NCBI GenBank assembly: GCA_903960645.1
Contig: CAJCBN010000054.1
Span: forward strand, 1-8,697
Direction of reading: 5' to 3'
Source: an uncultured Actinomycetes bacterium
GTDB lineage: Bacteria; Actinomycetota; Thermoleophilia; Gaiellales; F1-60-MAGs149
DNA: 8,697 nucleotides
The translations under genes and the position numbers were made by a program. The notes under the pieces were generated by a model that was not told the origin of the DNA, made no database searches, and saw only the letters and a list, made by a program, of their open reading frames with translations. Of the stretch, positions 1 through 6,830 are shown piece after piece (position 1 is the first letter of the stretch; each line of letters starts with the position of its first letter).

Positions 1-611
1 CGGTTGGACGTCGCGTAACAGATGTCCTCTTTGACCGGACTGTGGATCCACGGATAGCGCGCCTTGAGCGCCACGATGATGCCGCGCGTCTCGTCGACCG
101 AGAGCGTTGTCTGTGTCAGGTAGGCGAGTGGCTGGTCCTCCGGGAACGCCGGGAGCAACGCGACGTCGGCCTCGGTCTCGACCAGCGTGATGGCGTCAGG
201 CGCCTCGCCCATCGTGCCGACGACCTCTTCGTGGCCGGCGTGTCCGATCAGGAGCATGCGGTAGCCGCGGGCGGCGTAGCGCTTGGCCTCGCTGTGCACC
301 TTGGTGACCAGCGGACAGGTCGCATCGATCACCTGCAGCGTGCGGGCCTGAGCGTCGCTGTGCACCGTCGGGGCGACGCCGTGTGCGGAGAAGACGATGG
401 TGGCGCCCTCCGGCACCTCCTCGACGTCATCGACGAAGATCGCGCCGCGCGTCTCGAGGTCGCGCACGACGTGGATGTTGTGGACGATCTGCTTGCGCAC
501 GTAGACCGGGGCGCCCTGCAGCTCCAGCGCACGCTCGACGGTTTCGACGGCACGATCCACGCCGGCGCAGTAGCCGCGCGGAGCGGCGAGGAAGATCTCG
601 ATCGTGGCCAT
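1..611 (-). CDS. ispH: 4-hydroxy-3-methylbut-2-enyl diphosphate reductase (IspH/LytB), 3' end cut by window edge
   Basis: IspH is the cytosolic [4Fe-4S] enzyme that reduces HMBPP to IPP and DMAPP in the last step of the MEP pathway. Reading leftwards from ATG at 611-609, 203 complete codons are visible; family members are about 310-320 aa, so roughly the last third is missing. All three cluster cysteines are present: C15 (RGYCAGV), C99 (DATCPLVTKVH) and C198 (EDICYATSN). Active-site signatures include H44, H77 (SAHGV), H127 and E129 in a GHEEVVGTMG stretch, and T168 in TQTTLS. The start fits the family: the FLAAPRGYCAGV segment normally lies within the first 20 residues. No Shine-Dalgarno precedes the ATG, but a -10-like box lies 6 nt upstream. 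It is divergent from the carotenoid genes whose precursors it supplies. Family assignment is very secure; co-regulation is inferred. Confidence 0.97.
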   Translation of the reverse strand, partial: MATIEIFLAAPRGYCAGVDRAVETVERALELQGAPVYVRKQIVHNIHVVRDLETRGAIFVDDVEEVPEGATIVFSAHGVAPTVHSDAQARTLQVIDATCPLVTKVHSEAKRYAARGYRMLLIGHAGHEEVVGTMGEAPDAITLVETEADVALLPAFPEDQPLAYLTQTTLSVDETRGIIVALKARYPWIHSPVKEDICYATSN

Positions 612-617
612 ATACGC

Positions 618-623
618 AGGATA
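618..623 (-). promoter_or_regulatory. Putative -10 box for ispH (leaderless)
   Basis: On the minus strand this reads TATCCT, a TANNNT match to the actinobacterial sigma-70 -10 element. It is followed by exactly 6 nt and then the ispH ATG, so transcription would begin at or next to the A of the start codon and give a leaderless mRNA. No Shine-Dalgarno is visible before the ATG, which agrees with this. I see no convincing -35 hexamer at 17-18 nt spacing, so confidence is moderate. Confidence 0.45.
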
Positions 624-660
624 CCCGTTGGCCTATCGCAACTCGCCGGAGGATCGGCCG

Positions 661-666
661 TACGAT
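661..666 (+). promoter_or_regulatory. Putative -10 box for cruF (leaderless)
   Basis: TACGAT matches TANNNT and is followed by 6 nt and then the GTG at 673. The only purine-rich Shine-Dalgarno candidate, GGAGGA at 648-653, lies 19 nt from the GTG, too far to act normally. A leaderless transcript starting at the GTG is therefore the simplest reading. The -35 region at 17-18 nt spacing is unremarkable. Confidence 0.45.
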
Positions 667-672
667 TGCGGT

Positions 673-1443
673 GTGCGGATCTCCCGTCCCTCCGCGGTCC
701 TCGCCGTCATGCTGTTCTGCGTGCTCGTGGTGGCGCAGCTGGTCTATCCGCAGGTGCCCGACCGCTGGACGATGCCGATGACGGCGCTGACGGTGATGCT
801 CTTCCTCGGCGCGTCCGTCGCGGCGGCGTGGCACCGCTCCGGCCCGCGCTACGCGCTCTGTCTGGCGGGACTCGCCTTCCTCGTCGGCCTGCTCTCGGAG
901 ATCGCCGGCGTGCACACGGGGATCCCCTTCAGCACCTACGCCTACACCGATGCCCTGCAGCCGCAGCTCTTCGACGTGCCCATCGTGATCCCGTTGGCCT
1001 GGGCGATGATGGCGTATCCGGCGTGGCGCATCGGCGAGCTGCTCGGCTCCACGCCGGTGACGCGGGCGCTGTTCGCCGCTGGTGCGCTGACCGCCTGGGA
1101 CGTTGCGCTTGACCCACAGATGGTCGGACTCGGGATCTGGGAGTGGCCGAACGGCGGGGCCTACTTCGGGATCCCGCTGATCAACTTCGCCGGCTGGTTC
1201 CTCGTCGGCTCGATCCTGTTCGGCTGGTGGGCCTTCGCCGAGCGCGGTAGCGCCCACCCCGGCGACGACCGTCTCGGCAACCTGCTGGGGCCCGCGCTGT
1301 TCGCCTGGACCTGGATCGGCGAGACCGTCGCGCACGCCCTGTTCTTCGAGGGCCGCGGCGTGGCCCTCGCCAGCTTCCTCGCCATGGGTGCATTCACGGT
1401 GCCGGCCCTGCTGCGCCTGCGCCGACAGGAGCGCGCCCGGTGA
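673..1443 (+). CDS. cruF: Carotenoid 1,2-hydratase, CruF family (DUF422-type membrane protein)
   Basis: CruF proteins add water across the terminal 1,2 double bond of acyclic carotenoid ends: the psi-end of gamma-carotene in Deinococcus, bisanhydrobacterioruberin in haloarchaea. The 256-aa product is strongly hydrophobic with about seven membrane spans. It carries family hallmarks: E76 in EIAGVHTGIPF followed by YAY (about 76-91), D143/D147 in DVALDPQM, then GIWEW (154-158), YFGIPLINFAGW (164-175) and a late ETVAHALF segment. An in-frame ATG at 604 would overlap ispH and add a non-family hydrophilic extension; I chose GTG 673 because it begins just before the first helix and sits 6 nt from a -10 box. 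ATG 709 is a less likely alternative. The stop overlaps the next gene by 4 bp. Family call is firm; exact substrate (C40 or C50) cannot be read here. Confidence 0.87.
   Translation: MRISRPSAVLAVMLFCVLVVAQLVYPQVPDRWTMPMTALTVMLFLGASVAAAWHRSGPRYALCLAGLAFLVGLLSEIAGVHTGIPFSTYAYTDALQPQLFDVPIVIPLAWAMMAYPAWRIGELLGSTPVTRALFAAGALTAWDVALDPQMVGLGIWEWPNGGAYFGIPLINFAGWFLVGSILFGWWAFAERGSAHPGDDRLGNLLGPALFAWTWIGETVAHALFFEGRGVALASFLAMGAFTVPALLRLRRQERAR
1427..1431 (+). promoter_or_regulatory. Shine-Dalgarno of the carotenoid desaturase inside the cruF 3' end
   Basis: AGGAG lies inside the last codons of cruF with 8 nt to the GTG at 1440. This spacing is ideal and fixes the desaturase start at the GTGA overlap, pointing to translational coupling. 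Confidence 0.7.
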
Positions 1444-2906
1444 CGCGGGTTGTGGTGATCGGCGCCGGCGTCGGCGGTCTGGGGGCGGCCACCCGGCTCG
1501 CCGGAGCGGGGTGCGACGTCACGGTGGTGGAAGCGAGCGACGGGATCGGCGGCAAGCTCAACACCGAGGTCCTTGACGGACACACCTTCGATACCGGCCC
1601 CTCGCTGATGACGATGCCCTTCACGCTCGCCGACACGCTGGCGGCCGCGGACGTCCGCCTGGAGGACGTCCTTGAGTTGCTGCCCGTCGAGCCCATCTGC
1701 CGCTATCGCTGGCACGACGGCTCGCAGCTGGAGACCTGGACCGACGAAGAACGGACGGCGGCGGAGTTCGAGCGCTTCGAGCGGGGCGCGGGGGAGGAGT
1801 GGCGCGAGCTCCTGGCTCAGGGGCAGCGCACGTGGGACATGTCACTGCCGCTGTTCTTGTCCGAGCCCGTCGGCTCTCTGCTCGACATCGCTCGGCGCAG
1901 CGGCCGCCCGATCGACCCGCGCGTCATCCAGGCGCACGTGACGCTCAGCCAGATCGCGGAGCGGCGCTTCCGAGATCCCCGCCTCCGCCAGCTGCTCGAG
2001 CGGTTCGCCACCTACGCGGGCGCCGACCCGGCCCGCGCACCCGGCACGCTGTCCGTCATCCCCTACACGGAGACCGCCTTCGGCGCCTGGCATCCGCGCG
2101 GCGGCATGCACCGGATCGCGGAGGTCCTCCGTGCCGCGATCGAGCTGCGTGGTGGCGAGGTGCGGACGGGAGCACGGGCCGAACGGATCCACGTGGAGGA
2201 CGGCGCCGCCGTCGGTGTGGAGCTGGCCGACGGTACGTACCTCGCCGCTGACGCCGTCGTGTCGAACGTCGACGCCTCCCACCTCTACGGCACGCTGCTG
2301 GACGCCCCGAAGCAGGCACGCCAGGTGGCCGAGGCGCCGCAGAGCGTGTCGGGCTTCGTCCTGATGCTGGCGATGCGCGGCCGCACGCCCGACCTCGCCC
2401 ACCACAACATCTGGTTCCCACGCGACTACCGCGCCGAGTTCGCCGACGTCTTCGACGATCCGCAGCCCGCGCACGACCCCGCCGTCTACCTCTGCAACCC
2501 CGCCGCCACCGACCCGAGCTGCGCACCGCCCGGCGACGAGTCCTGGTTCGTCCTGGTCAACGCGCCGCGCCACGGCCCCGTCGACTGGGAGGCGGCCGGC
2601 GAGCGCTATCAGGAGCACATCCTCGATCGGCTCGACGCGCTCGGCCTCGACGCCCGCGGGCGGCTCAAGGCCGTCCTCCGGCGCACCCCGGCCGACCTCG
2701 AGCGCCTGACGGGCGCGCCCGGCGGCGCCATCTACGGCACCGCGTCAATGGGACCACGCGCCGCCTTCCTCCGGCCCCGGAACGAGTCTCCCGCCGCGCG
2801 GCGTCTCTACCTCGCCACCGGCAGTGCGCATCCCGGTGGTGGCGTGCCGCTCGTCCTCCTGTCCGGGAAGATTGCCGCCGAGCTCGTACTGCGGGACTGC
2901 GGCTGA
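1440..2906 (+). CDS. CrtI/CrtD-family carotenoid desaturase (FAD-dependent)
   Basis: This 488-aa protein belongs to the phytoene-desaturase-like flavoprotein family, which removes hydrogens from carotenoid chains at the membrane surface. Seen directly: an N-terminal FAD-binding Rossmann motif GAGVGGLG (8-15) ending in acidic E31, then GGKLNTE (37-43), FDTGPSLMTMP (50-60), and the C-terminal signature GSAHPGGGVPLVLLSGK (461-477) matching the HPG-G-P motif of CrtI, CrtD and relatives. It begins at a GTG overlapping the cruF stop and has a good internal ribosome site. Because it is coupled to cruF, the best guess is CrtD-type 1-hydroxycarotenoid 3,4-desaturation, the step that follows CruF hydration in bacterioruberin and deinoxanthin synthesis. 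Phytoene desaturase (CrtI) or another isomerase/desaturase paralogue remains possible, since sequence motifs alone do not separate them; hence no gene symbol is given. Confidence 0.88.
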   Translation: MTRVVVIGAGVGGLGAATRLAGAGCDVTVVEASDGIGGKLNTEVLDGHTFDTGPSLMTMPFTLADTLAAADVRLEDVLELLPVEPICRYRWHDGSQLETWTDEERTAAEFERFERGAGEEWRELLAQGQRTWDMSLPLFLSEPVGSLLDIARRSGRPIDPRVIQAHVTLSQIAERRFRDPRLRQLLERFATYAGADPARAPGTLSVIPYTETAFGAWHPRGGMHRIAEVLRAAIELRGGEVRTGARAERIHVEDGAAVGVELADGTYLAADAVVSNVDASHLYGTLLDAPKQARQVAEAPQSVSGFVLMLAMRGRTPDLAHHNIWFPRDYRAEFADVFDDPQPAHDPAVYLCNPAATDPSCAPPGDESWFVLVNAPRHGPVDWEAAGERYQEHILDRLDALGLDARGRLKAVLRRTPADLERLTGAPGGAIYGTASMGPRAAFLRPRNESPAARRLYLATGSAHPGGGVPLVLLSGKIAAELVLRDCG

Positions 2907-2911
2907 GCATC

Positions 2912-2934
2912 CGGTCAGTACGAAAGACTGTCCG
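2912..2934 (+). other. Weak imperfect hairpin after the desaturase stop
   Basis: Arms CGG-T-CAGT and ACTG-T-CCG pair around a 7-nt loop (ACGAAAG) with one T-T mismatch, 5 nt after the desaturase stop. No T-tract follows, so it is not a standard intrinsic terminator. It could be an mRNA processing or stability element, or chance. Confidence 0.25.
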
Positions 2935-2943
2935 AGGCCAGAC

Positions 2944-2958
2944 GGGCGAGCAGCGCCC
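2944..2958 (+). other. Small GC hairpin ahead of the MMPL gene
   Basis: GGGCG and CGCCC form a perfect 5-bp stem around AGCAG, 27 nt before the MMPL ATG. There is no T-tract. It shares the 79-bp gap with the hairpin at 2912-2934; together these are the only structure I see there, and I find no clear promoter, so the transporter may be read from the cruF transcript. Confidence 0.25.
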
Positions 2959-2985
2959 TGAGCCGTCCATGCACGCACTCTCCCG

Positions 2986-5250
2986 ATGATCCGTTTCGCC
3001 TCTTTCTCCGACCGCTTCCGCTGGCCGGTCATCCTCGTCTGGATTGCGATCGTGGCGGTCGGCGCCTTCGCCAGTGCCGGACTCAACGACCTGCTCTCAA
3101 ATCGCTTCGACATCCCGAACACGGAGTCGACCAAGGTGCTGGAGCTCCTCCAGAGCGACTTCGGCCAGCGTGGCGACTCCACGTTCGTGCTCGTCGTGCA
3201 GACCGAGGACGGGCAGCCGGCCACGCCGGCCCTGGTGCGCGAGACGGGAGCAGCCGCAGAGCGCGCCGCCACGGCGCTCGGCAGCGCCCAGGTCGGTGCC
3301 GTCCAGACCAGCGGCGATCTGGTCTACGCGCCGATCGGCACGACGCTCGAGCCTGGGGCAGCGCAGGTGCGCGTCGAGGAGATGCGCACGGCCATCGGCG
3401 GCGTCGATGGCGCCACCGCCTACCTGACGGGCCAGACCGCCATCAACAAGGACCTGCAGCCGATCGTCAACGAGGACCTGATCCGCGGCGAGCTGATCGC
3501 CATCCCGATCGCGATCGTGGTCCTCCTGTTCATCTTCGGCACGCTGATCGCGACCTTCGTCCCGCTCGCCTTCGCACTCGCCACCGTCCCGACCACGCTC
3601 GGGATCGTCTGGATCGCCGCCCACCGGATCGACATGGCCATCTACGTGACCAACCTGGTGACGCTGATCGGCATCGGGATTGCGATCGACTACTCACTGC
3701 TCGTCGTCTACCGGTTCCGGGAGGAGATGCTCGCCATCCAGCGCCGCAAGCTGGGTCCCGAGGGAGACGCCCGGGCCGTCGATCTCACGCGAGCGGAGGT
3801 CCGCGAGGCACTCAACCCGACGATGGAGTACGCCGGCCATGCGGTGGTGTTCTCCGGCCTGACGGTTGCCGTCGGCCTCGCCGGCCTCACGCTGCTGCCG
3901 TTGCCCTTCATCCGCTCGATGGGCGTCGGCGGCCTGATCATTCCGCTGATCTCCATCCTCGCCGCGCTCACGCTGCTGCCCGCACTGCTTTCGCTCTGCG
4001 GCGTCTGGCTCGGCCGTCTGCGGGTCGTGCCGCGACGGGTGCTCGACGCGCGCATCGACGACACCGGCGGGTTCTGGGTGCGGCTGTCCTCGTCGATCAT
4101 GCGACGCCCCTGGCCCTTCCTCGTCGTCGGTTCGGCCGTGCTGATTGCCCTCGCGCTGCCCACCTTCTGGATCTCGCTCACGCCGGGCTCCAACGATGGT
4201 CTGCCGACCCAGAGCGAGAGCGTCCAGGGCATGCTCAAGCTGGAGGCCTCCGTCGGCGCCGGTACGCTGGCCCCCTCGCAGATCGTCGTCGACACCGGTC
4301 GTCCCGACGGCGTCTGGGCGCCCGCCGAGCTCGCGGCGATGGGTCGTCTGGCGACGACGCTGCGCAGCGATCCGGCCATGAGCAAGCAGGAGACCGCGGT
4401 CGCCTCGGTGTCCGACCTGCTCGCCAAGGGCGATACGCCGGCGGCGCGCGCTCAGGCGGCGAAGGCGGGCCTCGTGGACGCGAGCGGTCGCTACGCCCTC
4501 GTCCTCGCCGCGTCGGAAGGGGCCTATGGCGACGAGGAGGTGCAGGACCTGGCCCGCCGGATCCGCTCCGAGGCCGTGCCCGCCGCCGACTTCCCCGCTG
4601 GCACGACCGTGCTGGTCGGCGGTGGCCCGTCTGCCGGCATCGACTTCATCGATGAGATCTACGGCTCGTTCCCGATCCTGATCCTGTTCGTGCTTGGCGT
4701 GACGTTCATCCTGCTGATGCGCGCGTTCCGCTCCGTCTTGCTGCCGTTGAAGGCCGTCATCCTGAACGTGCTGAGCGTCGCCGCCGCCTACGGTCTGCTG
4801 GTGATGGTGTTCCAGTTCGGCTGGGGCGAGTGGGCGGGGCTGCCGCAGACCGGCCAGATCGAGGCGTGGATCCCGATCTTCCTGTTCGCGATGCTGTTCG
4901 GCCTCTCGATGGACTACGAGGTCTTCTTGGTGTCACGCATGCGCGAGCTCTACGACAGCGGGCTCAGCAACGAGGAGGCCGTCGGTCAGGGACTGCAGCG
5001 CACCGGGCGCATCGTCTCGGCCGCCGCGATCATCCTCGTCGCCGCCTTCTCGGGCTTCCTGTTCGGCTCACTCGTGGCGTTCCAGCAGTTCGGGCTCGGT
5101 CTGGCCGCCGGCATCCTGATCGACGCAACCCTGATCCGCATGATCCTCGTGCCGGCGTACATGCGGATCGCCGGCAACGTCAACTGGTACCTGCCGACGT
5201 GGCTCGCACGCATCCTCCGCGTCGAGCCGTCGCCGCTGCGTCCTTCCTGA
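2986..5250 (+). CDS. MMPL/RND-family transporter
   Basis: The 754-aa product has the classic MMPL architecture: TM1 (about 13-33), an extracytoplasmic domain (about 34-165), a five-helix bundle (about 170-345), TM7 (about 375-395), a second extracytoplasmic domain (about 400-560) and a second bundle to about 735. Both proton-relay motifs are intact: D235-Y236 in GIAIDYSLLVVYRFREE and D643-Y644 in GLSMDYEVFLVSRMRE, equivalent to the paired Asp-Tyr sites of mycobacterial MmpL3. Such proteins move lipids or hydrophobic molecules out across the inner membrane using the proton gradient. The start is ATG 2986, which puts a short basic N-terminus before TM1 as is usual; no clear Shine-Dalgarno is present. 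It lies 79 bp after the carotenoid desaturase on the same strand; an MmpL-like gene also sits within the Corynebacterium glutamicum crt operon, so a pigment or membrane-lipid cargo is plausible but unproven. Confidence 0.93.
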   Translation: MIRFASFSDRFRWPVILVWIAIVAVGAFASAGLNDLLSNRFDIPNTESTKVLELLQSDFGQRGDSTFVLVVQTEDGQPATPALVRETGAAAERAATALGSAQVGAVQTSGDLVYAPIGTTLEPGAAQVRVEEMRTAIGGVDGATAYLTGQTAINKDLQPIVNEDLIRGELIAIPIAIVVLLFIFGTLIATFVPLAFALATVPTTLGIVWIAAHRIDMAIYVTNLVTLIGIGIAIDYSLLVVYRFREEMLAIQRRKLGPEGDARAVDLTRAEVREALNPTMEYAGHAVVFSGLTVAVGLAGLTLLPLPFIRSMGVGGLIIPLISILAALTLLPALLSLCGVWLGRLRVVPRRVLDARIDDTGGFWVRLSSSIMRRPWPFLVVGSAVLIALALPTFWISLTPGSNDGLPTQSESVQGMLKLEASVGAGTLAPSQIVVDTGRPDGVWAPAELAAMGRLATTLRSDPAMSKQETAVASVSDLLAKGDTPAARAQAAKAGLVDASGRYALVLAASEGAYGDEEVQDLARRIRSEAVPAADFPAGTTVLVGGGPSAGIDFIDEIYGSFPILILFVLGVTFILLMRAFRSVLLPLKAVILNVLSVAAAYGLLVMVFQFGWGEWAGLPQTGQIEAWIPIFLFAMLFGLSMDYEVFLVSRMRELYDSGLSNEEAVGQGLQRTGRIVSAAAIILVAAFSGFLFGSLVAFQQFGLGLAAGILIDATLIRMILVPAYMRIAGNVNWYLPTWLARILRVEPSPLRPS

Positions 5251-5276
5251 CAATTGCCGCTCCGCCCGGGTAGGCT
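5247..5276 (+). promoter_or_regulatory. Promoter for the GMC oxidoreductase gene
   Basis: The -35 CTGACA (5247-5252, five of six bases of TTGACA) overlaps the MMPL stop codon. An 18-nt spacer leads to the -10 TAGGCT (5271-5276). Transcription would start near 5283, giving a leader of about 24 nt that contains the ribosome site. This is the best-formed sigma-70-type promoter in the window. Confidence 0.6.
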
Positions 5277-5295
5277 TCGGGCATCGCACGGACCC

Positions 5296-5304
5296 GGGGA
5301 GGGG
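5296..5304 (+). promoter_or_regulatory. Strong Shine-Dalgarno of the GMC gene
   Basis: GGGGAGGGG ends 2 nt before ATG 5307, with its GGAGG core 4 nt from the ATG. It decides the start and contrasts with the apparently leaderless genes elsewhere in the window. Confidence 0.7.
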
Positions 5305-5306
5305 AC

Positions 5307-6830
5307 ATGAGCACAGATCTCGACTACGTCATCGTCGGCGGCGGTACCGCTGGGTCGGTCATCGCGGCGCGGCTGTCGGAGAACCCGGACATCAGCGTCG
5401 GCCTGATCGAGGCCGGACCCGACGACCGCGGCTTCGACGAGGTGCTGAAGCTGAAGCGCTGGCTCGAGCTCCTCGAGGGCGACCTGGACTACAAGTACAC
5501 CACGCAGATCCAGCCGCGCGGCAACTCCCACATCGTGCACAGCCGCGCCAAGGTGCTGGGTGGCTGCTCCTCCCACAACACGATGATCTGGTTCAAGCCG
5601 CTGCCGGGTGACTGGGACGACTGGGCCAGCCAAGGCGCCACCGGCTGGGAGGGCGCGCAGATGGAGCAGTACTACGCCAAGCTCCCCAACAAGCACCAGA
5701 TCGTGCCCGAGCAGGATCGCGATCCCATCCTCCCCGATTGGATCGAGTCCGCCGTCACCGCCACGGGCGTTCAGCGCCAGCCGGACTGGAACGCCGAGCC
5801 GTTCGGCGACGGTGCCGGCTTCCTCGACGTGGCCTACGACCCCGACACGGGCATCCGCTCCTCGGCCAGCGTCTCGTACTTGCATCCGATCATGGACACG
5901 CGCACGAACCTGCACGTCATCTGCAACACGCGTGCGCTGCGCGTGAACCTGACCGGTGACCGCGCCACCAGCGTGGACTGCCTCAACGAGCTGACCGGCG
6001 AGCGCATCGCCTACTCGGCGACCAAGGAGATCATCCTCTGCGCCGGTGCGATCGACTCGCCGCGCCTGCTGCTGCTCTCCGGCATCGGGCCGGCTGACGA
6101 GCTCCGCGAGCTCGACATCGAGGTGCAGCACGACCTGCCGAGCGTCGGCGGCGAGATCCTTGACCATCCCGAGTCGATCATCATGTGGGAGCTGAAGAAG
6201 CCGCTCGGGCCGCAGACGGCAATGGGCGCGGACTGCGCCCTGTTCGTCAACCGCCTGAAGCAGGACGACCGGCCGGACCTGATGTACCACACGTACCAGC
6301 TGCCCTTCACGTTCAACACGGAGCGCCTCGGCTACCCCGTGCCCGAGAACGTCATCTGCATGACGCCGAACATCCCGCGCACGAAGTCACGCGGGCGCCT
6401 CTGGCTGCTGTCGAAGAACCCGGACATCAAGCCGGCGATCGACTTCGGCTACTTCACCGATCCCGACGGCTACGACGAGCAGACGATCGTCGACGGTCTT
6501 GAGATTGCCCGGGAGGTGGCCGCGACCGGGCCGTTCAAGGACTGGATCAAGCGCGAGGTCGCCCCGGGACCGAAGATCACGTCGCGGGCCGACCTCTCGA
6601 CGTACGGCCGTGCCGCGCACCACACGGTGTACCACCCGCTGGGTGGCTGCAAGATCGGCGCAGTGGATGACCCCACGACGGTGGTGGGCCCCGACATGAA
6701 GGTCAAGGGCCTCGACGGTCTGCGGATCGCGGACGGTGCGATCTTCCCGGCGCTGACGACCGTCAACCCCGTCGTCGGCGTGCACATGATCGGCGAGAAG
6801 TGCGCCGATCTGATCCTCACAGGTCGGTAG
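5307..6830 (+). CDS. GMC-family flavin oxidoreductase, choline oxidase-like
   Basis: This 507-aa FAD enzyme probably oxidises an alcohol. It has the N-terminal FAD motif VIVGGGTAG (8-16) with E35 in LIEAGPDD, the second GMC signature CAGAIDSPRLLLLSGIGP, and a C-terminal LRIADGAIFP...NP...IGEKCAD end. Compared from memory with Arthrobacter choline oxidase (546 aa), key residues align: W52 (W61), H90 (H99, covalent FAD site), T92 (S101), H287 and E289 (H310, E312), H328 (H351), Y442 and H443 (Y465, H466) and N487 (N510), with identical spacing inside blocks. Differences: S101 becomes T, cage residue W331 becomes A308, and a loop of about 14 residues bearing the usual HG..GP motif is absent around 125-150. 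So the chemistry looks like choline oxidase, but the substrate may not be choline. It has its own promoter; its 3' end overlaps the convergent EamA gene by 14 bp. Confidence 0.93.
   Translation: MSTDLDYVIVGGGTAGSVIAARLSENPDISVGLIEAGPDDRGFDEVLKLKRWLELLEGDLDYKYTTQIQPRGNSHIVHSRAKVLGGCSSHNTMIWFKPLPGDWDDWASQGATGWEGAQMEQYYAKLPNKHQIVPEQDRDPILPDWIESAVTATGVQRQPDWNAEPFGDGAGFLDVAYDPDTGIRSSASVSYLHPIMDTRTNLHVICNTRALRVNLTGDRATSVDCLNELTGERIAYSATKEIILCAGAIDSPRLLLLSGIGPADELRELDIEVQHDLPSVGGEILDHPESIIMWELKKPLGPQTAMGADCALFVNRLKQDDRPDLMYHTYQLPFTFNTERLGYPVPENVICMTPNIPRTKSRGRLWLLSKNPDIKPAIDFGYFTDPDGYDEQTIVDGLEIAREVAATGPFKDWIKREVAPGPKITSRADLSTYGRAAHHTVYHPLGGCKIGAVDDPTTVVGPDMKVKGLDGLRIADGAIFPALTTVNPVVGVHMIGEKCADLILTGR

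Noticed and set aside
648..653. GGAGGA as the cruF Shine-Dalgarno
   Set aside because: It is 19 nt from the GTG with no in-frame start codon at proper spacing.
604..672. ATG 604 as the cruF start
   Set aside because: It would overlap the ispH start codon and cover the divergent promoter region, and the added residues do not look like CruF.
42..1112. Long plus-strand open frame of 356 codons
   Set aside because: It lies antisense to the unmistakable ispH and then out of frame over cruF; the translation is Arg/Asp-rich with no recognisable motif, typical of a GC-rich shadow.
1842..2618. Minus-strand open frame of 258 codons within the desaturase
   Set aside because: It is entirely antisense to the carotenoid desaturase, whose motifs are clear on the plus strand.
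2907..2985. Promoter for the MMPL gene in the intergenic gap
   Set aside because: No TANNNT with a matching -35 and no start-proximal -10 box was found; only two weak hairpins are visible.
4986..6290. Minus-strand open frame of 434 codons spanning the MMPL and GMC genes
   Set aside because: It runs antisense across two well-supported genes and their promoter, and its translation resembles no protein; it is a codon-bias artefact.
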